A stretch of 64,000 nucleotides of DNA from NCBI GenBank assembly GCA_009823395.1, contig CM020512.1, positions 9,683,405-9,747,404 on the forward strand. Reading direction: 5' to 3'. Positions 21,061 through 35,016 of this stretch are shown here, piece by piece (position 1 is the stretch's first letter; each line of letters begins with the position of its first letter). Made by a program: the position numbers and the translations under genes. This stretch comes from Thamnaconus septentrionalis (taxonomy: Eukaryota; Chordata; Actinopteri; Tetraodontiformes; Monacanthidae). Under the pieces are notes generated by a model. It made no database searches. It saw only the letters and a list, made by a program, of their open reading frames with translations, and was not told where the DNA came from.

Positions 21061-24000
21061 TTGATGTCGGGGGAAGGGGACGGACTCATGTATACATAAT
21101 ATGGACATACATCACAGTTTAGGGTCGTTACACACTGGCTGCTTTCCAGACAACGACTCCCACGTGGTGACAAGGGCAATTTGTTTTGTTTTAGGGTCGC
21201 ACCGCCTGCGTTCGGCCAGATGGCGGAACAGCCAGCGGAGGCAGCAAATAGTGGGAGAGGAATGATTGGAAAAGACGTTTGACAGGGATGGATGGATAGA
21301 TCGATAGATAGATAGATTTTTGTAAGAACCTTCCCGTTTGCAAACATATTCAAAGTTAACCAATTAGTATTGACCTGGAAGCAACATAAGAGCAGATGTT
21401 GCATGCTGATGTTTAAAAGCACGGAAGAAGAAATGGGGAACACGACAGAGCTAAGATTAGAATTTAAAATCATCTAAATTGATAATTGCTGCTGCAGTTT
21501 CTGTAGCTTGACCAGAATTTTTGAATGAAAAAAGATGTTTGGCTCGATTCCCGACTGACTTTGGCTAAAGCGTCATGAAACGCTCCGCTGCTTTGTGTTT
21601 GCTTGCCGTGTGGAATCAGAAGCAGGAACTTTCCTGTCCATTCACCTTTCAGGTGAATTTTCTCCGCTCTCGGAATCTTCTCTCAGGGCTCATTGCCTTT
21701 CGGTTTTTTGTGAATAAATTTGGAAAATGTTTCACCTTTTCACGTCATTTTAAGAAAGATATGCGTCCCCGGGTTTATCAAAGTCACAATCTTTCAGCGA
21801 AAGAGCCGACAATAAGCCACAAATTTGACTGCACGTTGCTGCAGGAAGGAGGGGAGGGCACATATACATAATCCTAATGGATTGCACAGAGGTTATCATT
21901 AATCATCAGACAGTTAGTGAAACGGATTGATCCCAAGTCCCCTCCAGGGCTCCTGCTCCGAGTTAGTCCATCGATCCATTTATCATATCAGAGGGAAGCT
22001 CGGCTCATTGTATTCATAGGCGCGGTGAAAGCTGACAGCGCTAATAGGCTGCGCACGGCCAGTTCTGCACACCGTGGATCTACACACGGCGCTGAGAAAT
22101 ATCGTGGCAGCAAAATGGTGATTTTTCTTTTTAAAGAGTTTTGAATTTCATGACAAAAATCATCAGTTCAAGTGACGTATTATCGAGACATACATTGAAA
22201 ACAGCACTTGGCCAACAACAGTAAACCCTGCGAATGCGTTGTCGCACTGAAGCGCTATTCTCATTCACTTGCGGTGAGAACTTTAAGAAATCACAGGTCA
22301 GGTTTTGTTCATGAATTAATCAAAACCGCAGGCAGCCAGGAGATTCACCTAGGACGTGAAGTTTAGTCATGACGGCAGCACAAATCCAACCCACACCTAG
22401 AAAGTTTGCGACAGCTGTCGGAGACGTACACACAGCGCTGCGGCAGTGACCTCCGGTTGGCTGCTGGATGCCTCGCAATCTGAGTTTTTGCTATCATTTT
22501 TAATTAAAGAGCCCATTTCTATATTTATAATTGATGATATATTTGTTGAAAACTGCACATTTAGCCCTCTGTTCAAAGCCTCCTGCCTGAAAACTTGCTT
22601 GGAAGGGACACGGAAAAAAAACGTGGGCGGTCTCAGAGGGCGGAGCCAACAGCTGGCCGGGGGTGTTGCCTGTCAAGGTCAAACACTAGAGAAGGTCAAA
22701 GAAACCTGCAGTGTGAGTCACAGCAGGCCCGAACTTCTCCCCCTGCTGATGTGCTGCGTTAAAGTTTGGGACTTTTTAATCTGAGCTGCCCTCGTGAATC
22801 TGGAACTAGATTAAAACTTTTCACTCTTTGGTACTTCAGCCACATTGTTTATCGTCTCATTATGTCTGTTTGGTCGGCGTTCCATTAAGATTTGCTCATT
22901 TTGCTGAGAGGGATTTATCGAGCCTCCCTTTAAAAACCTTAATGGATTCAGCACAACTTCCCATTGTTGGCCTAATTTTTTTTTCTGTTGTATCTCCGCT
23001 GATTAATTGTGGGACAGCTGGGAAACACTCGTATGACTTTTGCTTCGGAAAGCACAGAGTGACAATAAAAGTTGTTCATAGGTTGGCTGAGGCCACAAAA
23101 TGGAAAGAAAAGCGTTAAGAATGTTCTCAGCTGTGGCGTCTGCATGCATATTTCACTTCATTGCGCAGCACTTGCACTTTACCAGAGTTTGTCTCCATCC
23201 TGTCAATAACAAATAACAAAAATCTGTTGTTTACTTCTGTTGCTTGATCCTCTCTTCAGGGAGTTTGCACTTTGTGATGTCACAGAAAGAACCCAGACAA
23301 TTTGCTCCCAACCAGGTGATGGACGCTTGTTTTTATTATCCTCAGTGTTTGTTTGTTTTTTTGTTGTTGTTTTTTTTGCATCCGGCTGTAAACAGAGGGC
23401 TAAATGTGCTGTTTTGGAGGAATTTCACAGTTAAACTCCATCAACTCTCAATGAGCTGATCGGCCAATCAGACCACCAGGGGGAAAAAAATGTTTAAAAT
23501 GACTGATTAGTGACGACAGAGCAGTTTGATGTTGGCTGCCCTTGGCAGGACACGCTGGACTTGAGAGGAGAGCATCAACGCTGAGTGAGGAGTGAAGAGT
23601 GAATATTCACAGAGGAAAATTTATAGACGTTGTCCTGATTATAGCTTTGGTGTCACGCCAGTTCCAATTAACAACTTGGCACAAAGTGAAGTGTGTGTGT
23701 GTGTGTGTGTGGCAGAGAGAGTGAAAATCTCAGAATTTCATAAAGTAAAATACTCTATACTTGAGCCTTTTGACGGGGCAGAACAAAGACCAACCCTGCC
23801 CCTACTCTTCCTCTTCCTCCTCTTCCTCCCCTTTTCCTGCTCATGGTGAGCCGGAGCTTTGGCGAGCGCCGCAGGGGTTCGTCGACCTCCCTATTAACAC
23901 AGACGGTCGGGATAAACAGCGGCCCCCCAAGACGGACACGTGTCGCCTCTGGAGGAGCACGCGCTAACTCCGAGGCAGACGGCGCCGTGGCGAGCAGGCT

Positions 24001-25800
24001 GGTTGGCCGGCCGTTGCTTTACCATTTCATAATCTTTGGCTCTGAAGTCTTTGCCTAATGACAAATACAACAAAAACACAACACAAAGTGAACCAAGTGA
24101 CGCCTTTATGACTTGATTACAGTAAGAGTTCAACACGTCAACGTCGCTGGTTTGTCCTCTTTTTTTTCAGTGGATAAAAGTTATGTTCTCATCCGTTGGT
24201 TTTGCTTCCGGGCAAATCCTGTGAATTCCACACTTTTCCTTCCCCTGACAGTCCGTGACCTCGTGCAGACCTCCAGGATAATGAGGGCCAAATGGAGAAT
24301 TCCTGCGCCTATTATATACGATGATGGTCAGAGCATTGATTTTCCCCATTTTGCCTTTTTAATGACTGACTTCAAGGTGTCATTAATTTTTTTTTTTTGA
24401 CCACTTGGTTTTAAGTAATGTGAGTGTGATTTCCAGCCTGAGAGTTATAACCAGAGATCTCCTTCATGTCGCCTTCCTGCAGCAGCGATGAAGTTCGGTT
24501 GAATCCTAAACGTGTCGGTGGCTCTGCGGAATCCGACCCAGTGTTAAAGTCGGAGAATTGGACTTTGAAGGACAAGGAAATCAAAAGATAGATGCATCTG
24601 TTGACATCGCTTGCTAACAAACAAATTGTATTTGCTTCATTATTATTTTATTTACTTATTTACGATATTATTATTGTAATATGATGAGACAATGAACTAA
24701 CTTAGACTATAAATGGATCATTTTAAACTATAGGTCCCAATGTCATGGATAGGGGGAAGGTTGGCAATATATAAAAAAAAAAACATGTTAGCATTTTCCT
24801 TAGCATTGTCTTCCCTCCAGTCTTCCAGACAGGAGCCGTGACATTTGAATTGGAAATAATTAATGAGGCCCAACACAGTCTCTGATCTCCTCCGGTGGGT
24901 TAAAGTCATTTGGAGGGCAGCTTGGTTTGTGAGAACAGAACAGAACAGGAGCTGAAGGCAAGATGCCCACTCGCTTTATAGATTCATGGCATAATTGGCT
25001 GAAATGACTCCCAAGGAAAGTGCCGCGCTGTCGCGCTTCCTCTGATCTGCCGACCTGCTCCCGAACAGATGCCGCCCTTCGCCCGTAAATCCCTAGCAAA
25101 AGGAAATTTTATTATATAAAAAAAAAATATATTTTTTTAACGTGATTTAAACTGCGAACGTAACTGCTGTAATCCAAATTCAGTGCGGGGAAGTCGATGA
25201 ACTTTTAATCATCGCAGTCTGCCCGGCGACTGACGGCGGTGCCACAGTAGGTGGGCGGGAACAACACGAGTGGGAACCCCGGGAAGTCGAGTCGAGCTCT
25301 GCGGCACAATTATCGCTCTTCTATCTTTAATGAGTCCTCCATCCATCCGTCCGTCCGTCCTTCCATTCTCTCCACTGACGAAGATGCACTCACCTGGCAA
25401 TTATCATCCCAGCTGGACTCCTCCGTCCTGCCAAAACAACCACCAGTGCGGATTAAACCAAACAAAGAGAAAACAAAAGTCGAAAAGGAACCAAAATCTG
25501 CATTGCATGAATCACTTGGCTTTGGTTTTCTTGTTGTTGCTTCCGGCTCGTGCTGCTCTGTCAAGGCCACAAGATTTTTTGTTTAGCAAAACACATAGAA
25601 GACTTCATAAATAATTCTGGAGTTTATCGGCGATCAATAAAACTCAAACTAAACCAAACCTGCAAGTGAAGGAAAATTAAAAAGCCAACTGACCTTCACT
25701 GGAACATGTGGGACTTTACATGGATAAGACATGAAAAGAGAAAAAGCTAAAGGTACTTCATTAGCAACTTGAGCTGCTTCAGACTTTGGCCAGCTGCCAA
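21061..25800. other. Intergenic sequence, no gene recognised
   Basis: Scattered short open frames without family resemblance. Contains a GATA-type stretch near 21290-21318, (GT)n near 23692-23710, TCC-rich sequence near 23808-23835, and CCGTCCGTCC near 25346. Confidence 0.6.
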
Positions 25801-25825
25801 CAACAACACTATGTGGTACGTATAA

Positions 25826-25867
25826 AGGCAGTATGTATGTCTTGAAAGAATGGCATACATACTGCCT
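25826..25867. repeat. Short perfect inverted repeat (hairpin)
   Basis: AGGCAGTATGTATG at 25826-25839 is the exact reverse complement of CATACATACTGCCT at 25854-25867. One G-T and one C-G pair extend the stem inward to 16 pairs around a loop of about 10 nt. It is short for a microRNA precursor and may be a transposon relic. Confidence 0.6.
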
Positions 25868-28800
25868 ACAGTTTAGTTCAGTATATCTTCACCACTGTGA
25901 AACATTTAACTAAATATAGCACTAAAGTACAACGTTTGAGAGGAAGGCAGAGTTGCAGCAGAGTTTTAATTGTATATGATGCTGCCATCACACATTCCTC
26001 TAACATTGAATCACTTTTAAACGCATAGTTTCACTTTTGATTTTTGATTTTATTAGTCAGACGTGGTTGTTCTAGTATCCAAACACTGTGAAATTCCATC
26101 TCGTTTTTCTCTCTTTTTTTCCATGTTAAGTCACGTTCATGACGGAAACAATGAAAATAATAATGGCCAGCTGGAAAACGCCGTCTTTTGGATGTCGTAG
26201 TGACGGAGGAGCCGGATTTCAGAGTTGCGATCTTGGATCCAGCTGCTGTGCGAGGTCAGTGAGACCGAGGCACTAGATGAACTGGTTCTACTGAACAATC
26301 TGTGCAACATCCGAAAATGAAGATATGTGTCTCTCCTTTTTTTTTTTTTTTACACAAGTCGCAATTTACTTTTCACAAGGTTTCGCAGTGAGAGGAAAAG
26401 CAATAAACTTCTTCAGAAAAAAAACCCAAAACCACCTCTGCTCACCTACAAAGTCGGTCGTAAAGGAAAAAGGACGGTTTTGCTTGGGAACGCTTTAGAT
26501 GAAGGGCATAAATTCTGCTGTGTTTACGAGGAGCCACTTGTAGCTCCGACGAGGACGCGAACCCTCAAAGCTGCGCAGACAAAAGCCTGCGTGCCACCGC
26601 TGTTTTCACATCGCTTCCATCCTATTTTTTGCTCCTGAACTTTTCATCAAGTCTCGAAGAAACGATCGCGGGAAGAAAGCGTTCAAACCTTTGTCAGAAT
26701 CCGGTGAACCACGATGTCTGATTAGTTTCTCCATTTCGTCTGGGAGGCAGATAAGCTCAACAAAAAAAAAAAAGTGAGAGTCAAAAAGTAAAAGAAAAGA
26801 AAAGAAGCATTCGTCCCTTTCAATTTGGACGCCATTGAAAGGACTCTCATTAAATTAAAAGTGCCGCTGGATAAGGGCCTGAAGGCACAAGTGGCCCCAG
26901 ACTCATCAGGCAAATTAAAAGGTGTACATAAAGAAGGAGGGCTTTGGTTCAATGGCAGTTTTAAATTATCGGTGGCGCCTGCTGAGTAACAATGCGCGGC
27001 TAAAAATAGACCGCTTAGACAAAAGCTAATTGCCATTAGCATTAAACGCTAATTTCTCCTCTGCCGGAGAGCTTGGAGGGAGGATGGAGGAGGGAGGAGG
27101 GAGGAGGGAGGGCAATGTGGCGGAATGCGCTCGTCACGCGGCCGTTCGTCAGGACATGATGTCTCCGTGTTCCCGGGGGAGCCAAAAGTGACGCTCATCT
27201 ATTGAGGAAATGTTGAGGTATTGGCAGGCAGACCTCCCAGAGGGGCTCGGACGCTGACCTTAGCAGAGGGAGCAGAGCATTAGTCACCGCGGCTGCACTT
27301 AGAGATCCCTATTTTAATCAGCGCTATCAAAAATGCCGATCTATGAGCATTATTAGCATGAGAGTCGTAGCAACAGGGTGATGAGCGATGAAGCCCGGTG
27401 GCGGAGAGAGGCGGGAAACCTTGCTAATGTTATTTTCACAATTAGTTTGGGATACAGTGAAAAGCCATATTTTATTCTGGGGGGTGGGGGGGGAGTGTTT
27501 TTAATAATAAAAGATGACACATTAACATCCCCTCCCCCGCGTCATTACAGGAGCTGTTTCACAAACTGATAAATGGACCGATCTTGTATCTTCTGACAGC
27601 AGTTAGAGGAAAAATTAAGTTTCTCCTTGATTTTAATCAGTTTTTTGGAGATCGTGTTTATTAATTCTGTCCGCTCTTTGCTGATACAAAAATATCAGAT
27701 ATGTTGATGACACATCATGTGTCCTTGAGTTGCTCTGAACTGGCGGAATCAGGGGTTAATCCACAGGGGAAAGCAGGGGAAAGTAGTTAAAACTGGAATG
27801 ATCCAGGTGAGGCACGGACACACAACCTCTGCATTTTAAGGAGAAGAGTCAATAGTTGGCTTTTTTACGATCAAGGCCTGGCTCAGGTCAGAACTCTTTC
27901 AAATGAAGAGAAATTAGAGCAAGAAGTTAGCAACTGAAAACCAAGCCGAAGTGAACATGTTGGAATGCTTATTACGGTTACCGTTACTTCAGTGCCATGG
28001 ACAGCTCATAATTGCGAACAAATATGCCAGTCCAATATGCAAATAGCATAGTAAATACGTAGGATTGGACCATGACCGTTTGAGGGAGGGGCTTAGAGGA
28101 GTGTTACATGTTTTGGAGGCTGCCTTCAACTTGTTCCAGCAGTTTTGTTTTAACCAGATGAGAAGTTAAAAAAAAGTTTTTGAAACACTGTTTTGGGTCA
28201 TAAATTCAAATTTTTTTTTTTTTTTTAAAGAATAAAAGAGAGCACATCACATGAAATTTGAAACATCTTCCCTGTTCGTTCCCACCTTGGCACTGATCAC
28301 TGTGTTGAAAGGCCTGTCAAGCCAATGCTCAGCAGCTCTGTGTCTGCGGGACGCAGCAAAGGTTGAGCTGAGTGCTGTGAGTGGCTTCAATTCAGCCTTT
28401 TAAATCACACTGAGATGAAACCGGACAAAGGGTTTTTCATTTGCCTCGTGCAACCGCTGCACGCGACACATGGGCGTCCTCCTGTTTTTTTTACTCTCTT
28501 TTTTTCATTGTGTCGTGGCTATTTTTGTATAGTTGAGGTAAAAAGGACGTGATGTCAGTCCATTTTGTCGGCGGTGCAACAGGTCGCCGAATCGACCTGC
28601 ATTTGCAAGTGTCGCTTGAATTTGGAGCTGTTGGCAACCTTTTCGTCGTCTGAAACTTAATTCATACATTGCTTGAAAAAATTTTAACATGTCTTTCTAG
28701 AAACACACTTTTAAATTTCAACAAGAAAACTTTGCAATGAAGACATCTCAGAAAGATTAATCTGAAAAAGTGTATAAAAATGTATATTTACAAAAATCTA

Positions 28801-29051
28801 AATTTCTCCTGTAATTATTTTTGCTGCAAAAACGCTTTACGAACGTTAAGTCCGGCATCTTGCTGTGGTCTTACCTGAGTTTGGTACCACACGGGGGATT
28901 TACAGGATCAACTCCTCGCTCAAAGACAGGACATTTGATTTATTCATTTCCTCGGCCAGTTATTTTATTTTATTTTTTCATGTGAAGGCCTGAGCAGTGT
29001 CATGCCAGAGGGAATCATCCTCATCAATAAAAGATCGCAACTGAACAAAAA

Positions 29052-29057
<6 letters not shown>
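25868..29057. other. Intergenic sequence with possible conserved non-coding blocks
   Basis: No gene. Two stretches (about 26810-27060 and 27265-27395) are low in simple repeats and have a homeobox-site-like AT/GC texture (AATTAAAAG, GCTAATTG, TAATCAGCGC). They resemble conserved non-coding elements, but conservation cannot be seen from one sequence. Confidence 0.4.

Positions 29058-29096
<39 letters not shown>
29058..29096. repeat. (CA)19 microsatellite
   Basis: Perfect CA run after an A-rich tract. Confidence 0.97.
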
Positions 29097-29098
<2 letters not shown>

Positions 29099-32000
29099 TA
29101 GAGAGGAACACATAGACGCTGAAGCCAAAGACTTGAAAGTAAGGCTCAGGACGTCACAGACAGACGGGTCAGAAAGAAAGACATCATTGAGAAGTTGAGA
29201 CAGGGAATCACTCCATCAATTCAAAAAGTCTTTTAACACGGCTGTTATCATTTAGGTGTTGTGACGGGAAAAAAAGTTATTTTCGTTTCACTGCATCACT
29301 AGGATTAGTACAGTAAAGTGATTTGTTGAAAAGATCCGTTCGTTCGTGTTCCGTTGCAAACTTCATGAAATCTGTTTTAAAATCGCAACATTGACATGTC
29401 GGCAATCACCGCTTGTCTTTGTGGTGTCAAGTTTTTCCCACCGTTTCGCCATTATTCGTCGACTTTATGTGCTTGATTTCGGGAGAATTAATTTCAGCCG
29501 TTCTTGGACAGCTTGCAACATTTGCTTCCTTGTTTTGTCACGAGCGAAAAGGCAATTGGTTGTGGACAACACTTGAATTTTCATCGTGATTTAAATCTAC
29601 TCACAGCTCTCATTGGCTCTAGTGCCCTTTACGGCCCCAAGTGCAGGCTAAGTGGTCATAGGAAAGGGATCTAATCTACAGTAGTTTAGCAAACTCTGTG
29701 AGTTGGATTTCAAAGTTGCAATCTCGGTGACCCAGCGGGCGGGGAAGGTCGTAACGTATGTATTGACCTCTCATACCTAAGCGATACACAAGTCTATTTT
29801 TGTGGGGTGCATCTCCTTGAATCCAATTAATCCAGCTTTTTCACATCTCACTGACTGTTATGAATTACTTGACCTCAAAAAAAAGAAAGCAGAACCCTTG
29901 TGAAATTATTAAAAAGCCTTGTTATTGGCGCAGCCCTGCTGCTGTACATGCATGAACAAAAGGTTCGAGACGAGAGCGATGACCTAAGCCTTGTACGCCT
30001 GCTTAATAATGCAACACGTGTTTTAGTGGGTCAAAAATCGCATCAGACCTTCTCCTGAGGCAGGAGGCGCCGCACCGCAGAAACCTTGACACAAATTGGC
30101 CCAGTGTTCTGTGAGAGACACAGAACTATTGTCGATTAAAAAAAGGGATATATTTATAATTATATACATATATGCAAAAAAGGCTTGAGGACATATTTGA
30201 GGCAAGCTGTAATCTCTCCTCAAACCCCTCAGCGACAGGGGTTGATGCCTGAGAATTGGCAGGCATCATTTTAAAAATGTTAGCAGGTATTACCGAGGCT
30301 CCAAAATGCCAATATAAATCAAAAAGTGGGGATTGGTTTGCTTTGCAGACTCTGACAGATCAAAAAAAGTCATATGATAATATTCCATCAAGAGTCGAGA
30401 TGGGACCAAGAGAACAAGGCCACTGTTACAGCTATCATTAAAATAACAACCCCACTACCTAATATTACTTCATGCTTTCAGGCAAATCCTGGATTCTCCC
30501 TCGTGATTGAATTATGAATCTGCCTCCAGTTACAAAACTTCATCCTTACAAACTGTCTGACAGCTCTTTCTACAACTCAGAAAACTTGCAAACCTGCAGA
30601 TTTCTCATCAGTTACTGTGGCGAAATATAAGAAAACAGCTTGATTAAATGCAAAGGCATAATAAAAACATTTCTGAAATCCCAATAAGGGGCAAAAAAAT
30701 ATTAGTTTCACTGGTTCCTTCAATAACGAATTGATCCAGTCTTTAACAAGAAAGTTAAGAAAAACACAAATTAACAAATGCATGTTAAGGATTTTCAAGA
30801 TTTTTAAATTCATTCCAGTGCGACATAAGCAAACAATACTTAACGTTAACAAAACTAAGATGATTTCTCCTTTCCAGAGGTGTACAAGGTTCTCAGATTC
30901 ACAATTCACGCCATATATCAGGAGGAAAAAAACTATTCGTACATGCTGCCAAATGCGATTTCTGTCGTGACCTCATCATGCTAGCATTCACCATACCACT
31001 ACTTCTCTTGTTCACCGTCAGTGGAAGGATTTTTTTTCCCCCTCCGGGCGCCGCTGGAGGAAGCAATCATGGCCACAAAGCAGGCCCCGCTGAAATTACG
31101 GTGGTGAAAAATGAGCCACGAGTTTCCGAAGCGGGCGACAGAAATTTCTGCGCCGCAGCTTCAACACTGTGGATGGTGACTGAAAAAAACAACCTTGCTC
31201 TTAAGTTTTTAGTGAGCAAATCCAATTTTTTTCTTTTTCTCTTTCTTTTTTTTCTTTAACCTCATTTTATAGATAAGGCTTCAAGGCTCCAATACTGTGC
31301 CGCCGCGCTGAAAAGAGTGTTTCATAACCAGAGGCGGTGACTCAGTCTGCTAAAGACGCCTGTATTTCCTCAACCTTTCCTCAGCCTGTTTACACTGATT
31401 ACCACATTTTATGTGCTGTTTTATATGATTGTAGAAAATGGCAGCGCAGCTGCAGAGCTCAGAGTGCAAAATAACATGGCCGTCTAGATGAGGTTTGCAC
31501 ACAACTAATTAATGCTGATAACATCCTTTGATGGGAACTCGTGAAGACAGATGCAAAATAACTGACCAAAACAAACCGTCAAAATGTAGGAATTTAGTAT
31601 TTTTCTGTTTATAAGCATTATTCAACCTTATGTTTTAAAGAATTAAGACCACATTTCTTAGTTTACGTTTTACAAATTAATAAAATTAGAAAATTAGGGC
31701 TTTACCACATGAGCGTTAGTAGCCATCTTCCTTGCTAGCTGGCGCTAGCAGTGAGTGATTGGCCAATCACAAGCGAGTAAGCATTTCAAAGGCGGAGCTA
31801 TGACTGAATAAGAGAAATGCTTGTTTTGTTTTCGTTTGTTTTTGTGGACATAAAAAAGAGAAATACTTGTTTTGTTAAGCTAAACCATGTTAATTGTTGA
31901 ACATAGACCATCAAAATTAAATTAGTAAATCTGGAAACGACCTTAACAGGCAGCCATACTTATATTTCCCCCACACCATATAGTCTACCATTATTCCGAC

Positions 32001-32560
32001 TGATCGCTACTTCTATCTACTGATGTCAGTGATTGATGATGAAAAAAAAAGAGGGGTGGAGACGAGCGCGACGAGATCAGAGGCTAATAGCCACAGAAGT
32101 CGTAGCTTCCCGCTGAGTGCTGTCAGCTTGGCCGGTGATGGATCGTGGAGGCGGCCGCGGCAGGTCATGCAGGCAGCCGGGGGATGACGCTCTCAGGATT
32201 CCCGTGTCACCACGAGAGCCCCTCGCTGGGGCCCCCAAGACAAATGACTCCTAATAATATGCATTGGGGAGATTCCCCCTAATTCGCTTGACATTTCAGA
32301 GACGCCTTGTTAATTCCATCCGTCTCCTCTGAGTTACATTTGCATGCAACAACCTGCCGGTGGTAATTTGTTATGTGGCAGAAGACTAATGGAGGATGTG
32401 TTGTATGTATTATATATTTTTGACATGGCAGAAAGGAGGGTCTGGAAATTTGTCTTCCACATGATACAAACAAAACATTTTCGTTGTGCTAATGTGACAG
32501 TCTTTTTTTCTGCATTTTAACCTCAATCCTACTTTCACACAACCAGGATTGCGTACGTTG
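29097..32560. other. Intergenic sequence, no gene recognised
   Basis: AT-rich with several poly(A) or poly(T) tracts. Short open frames only; none resembles a known family. Confidence 0.6.
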
Positions 32561-32819
32561 CAGTTCAATCACAGGGAGCGGACATGTCGACTCCCACCAG
32601 TGCCGGCTGCTTCTGGGGATGAAATGTTACCTCCGAGGCTTGGATTGAGCTGGAGCTGGAGCAGGAAGTGATGGAGGTACAGACTAAATATAGCCGGGAT
32701 GACCTTGAAACAATGCTTGGGGTCTTGAGCCATGTTTCTGAAGAAGGACTGGAATCGCCAGTCATTTTTCCAAAGTTGTTTGAGTTGGGAGGCACAAGTT
32801 GGGCTGTTGTTACAGGCCA

Positions 32820-33560
32820 TCTAGTTGAGGTATAAGAACACAGGGTGTTTACCTTAATGGTGTTCACTGACTTTTTAAAAGCCTCATCTTCTGCTTTATG
32901 CAGATGATGTACTAGTGTCTGCCTGCTTGAAAGCACCTCAAAATCTGAGACCAAGGTTTTCTGCTGGAAAACGGTTGAGAATGGGTCGCTGCCCATATGT
33001 CAGGAAGTCCATGTGTATCGGAGTCTAGTTCTTGAGTCAGTGGAAGGTGGAGATCAACAGACGGTATTGAGGTTTGACATCGCCGGTGACGCAGGTTCTG
33101 TTAAAAGATGTGTAAAGAAGAGGTCTGTCTATGTCAAAACCTTCACCTGCGGGCATGAGCTCTGAGCAATGACCCCAATGTACAGGGTTTGGCATGCCAG
33201 TGGTGAAAATGAGCTTCTTACAGAGTGCGGTTGGGATTTGCCTCGGAGATGAGGTGAAGAGGTCAGACATCCAGAGGGAGCTTGGAGTGGAATCACTGCA
33301 CTTCCTTGGCATTGAAAGGAGCAAGCGTAGGTGGTTCGGGCACCTGATCGGTATGCATCCAGATCACCTGCCCTTGGAAGGTGTTCTGGGCACGTCCGTC
33401 TGGACTGAAGGCCCCTGGGTTGGATCTGGACTTGCTGGAGGGATTACAAATCCTGTCTTGCCTGAGAGCGCCTCAGGGTTCCCTAGAAGGCTCTGGAGAG
33501 GAGGAGGAGTCCCGGAATACCCTGCTGCAACCCGGCTTTGGATTAGACGGAGAGTGTAGA
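32820..33560 (+). mobile_element. Decayed non-LTR retrotransposon (LINE), 3' part of reverse transcriptase ORF
   Basis: A reverse-transcriptase catalytic box, Tyr-Ala-Asp-Asp, is at 32897-32908 (LLLYADDVLVSA). Downstream are VEINRRY with later stop codons (33050-33170) and the C-terminal segment RRWFGHLIGMHPDHLPLEGV (33330-33390), followed by a degraded GRRPRG-type region. This is the usual order in L2/Rex/CR1-like fish LINEs. Stops and frameshifts throughout show it is dead. The left boundary is unclear and may start near 32540. I cannot assign the clade firmly. Confidence 0.75.
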
Positions 33561-34467
33561 CGTGCAGCAGGGAGTTTTTGTCCTATACGCTGCGATGCCT
33601 TCATGAGATTGCTTTGTTTTTCAGAGACTCTTAAACCTCGTCATCGGTTCCCCCACACTTTATTTTCTGGTTCACACAAGCTCTGATGCAATTTAGCAAA
33701 AAAAAAAAGAAAAAAAGGAGACTGATTGCTGGAGTGTTGCTCTCAGGAAAACAACCTCACTGTGCAAACATTTTCATTTCCTACTAGCAATAGCGTTTAA
33801 AGTTTTCATGTAGCCTAGTGTAATTCTTTTTTAAGATTATTTAGAGTTATGATGTATGGATTGGTATACTTTTGTTATATATCTTTGTCAACAGGACAAA
33901 TAAAGGCTGAAAATGTCCCTCATATTTGGATTTTACCATTCTAGCCTTAGCTCCTAGGGAAAAAAAAGCCACTAAATAAGACATAACGTAACTTCATTTT
34001 GACAACTCTGCTCAAGTAGACGTATTTAATAATTTTTCTCATGAAAGCGAGATTCAGCTCTCTCTCGCTCCGTGTTCTAAGTTTGTTACCTCATTATAGA
34101 TGTTAGAGCCTGGAGGTAGAAAAAGTTCTTTTACTCTCTGAGGTTTGTTTCGTATCTCGCGTCTGACAGAGAAAGGGAAGAACTGGGAAGATGCAGAGAT
34201 GCCGCAGCAACTCTTGGCAGGAGGCGGCGGATGCAGCGGCCAAACTTTGCTTCAACTCTGCGAGATGTGCCCTCGACAGGTTATTTCCATGACAGCACGC
34301 TGTGTTTCCTGCGTCATTGTAGTAGGTCTTTTATTTATTTATTTTATTTTTTAGGAAGGTAGGTAGGTTTTCTCTCAACACTGGGAGGATGCATCAGCCT
34401 GATTGAAAAGTCATTATTGAGTGCATTATTGAGTTGTGTTGGAGCATATATATACATATATCATTGT

Positions 34468-34470
<3 letters not shown>

Positions 34471-34547
<77 letters not shown>
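34471..34547. repeat. (TA)38 microsatellite
   Basis: Long uninterrupted TA run flanked by TATATACATATATC on the left and GTCTATATATAGG on the right. Self-complementary. Confidence 0.97.
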
Positions 34548-34550
<3 letters not shown>

Positions 34551-34990
34551 TATATATAGGAGCTGTTTGGCTCTCTTGAGCTGTTTCTCTCTTGATCTGC
34601 TGCTGACACACCGGGGACTTCACAGTGCATGCTCCCACACACAACAACAGCCTCCGAATACACACACGCACACACACACACAACGTACAGTGTGCACATA
34701 CTCCTCTCTGCTGCCATATCATTCACATGATGTATGGAGCAAATATTTATTGCCGCTATTTCACCCTGAAAACCTGGAATAGCTGTTTTATGGCAGTATT
34801 GTAGCCTCAGCTCGTTTTCGTTATTGCATTAAAAAGCAATAAAGAAACATGACAGATGCATGTTGCATCTTCCCGCATATGAGGAACAAACAAACAACGA
34901 AATGCATGCAAGCCGGAGACCACCGTTGTAAATCTCTCCCCTGCTTTTGTGGAACGCTTCAATCAGACTCCGCTTCGAGGGGAACTGAAG

Positions 34991-35016
34991 TGTGTGTGTG
35001 TGTGTGTGTGTGTGTG
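34991..35016. repeat. (TG)13 microsatellite
   Basis: Perfect TG run. Confidence 0.95.

Noticed and set aside
22550..22690. Possible repeat family with GGGCGGAGYCAA motif, also near 41930 and 56577
   Set aside because: Only short, loosely placed similarity; not enough to call a repeat.
34417..34782. Frame encoding Ile-Tyr repeats
   Set aside because: Translation of the (TA)n microsatellite.
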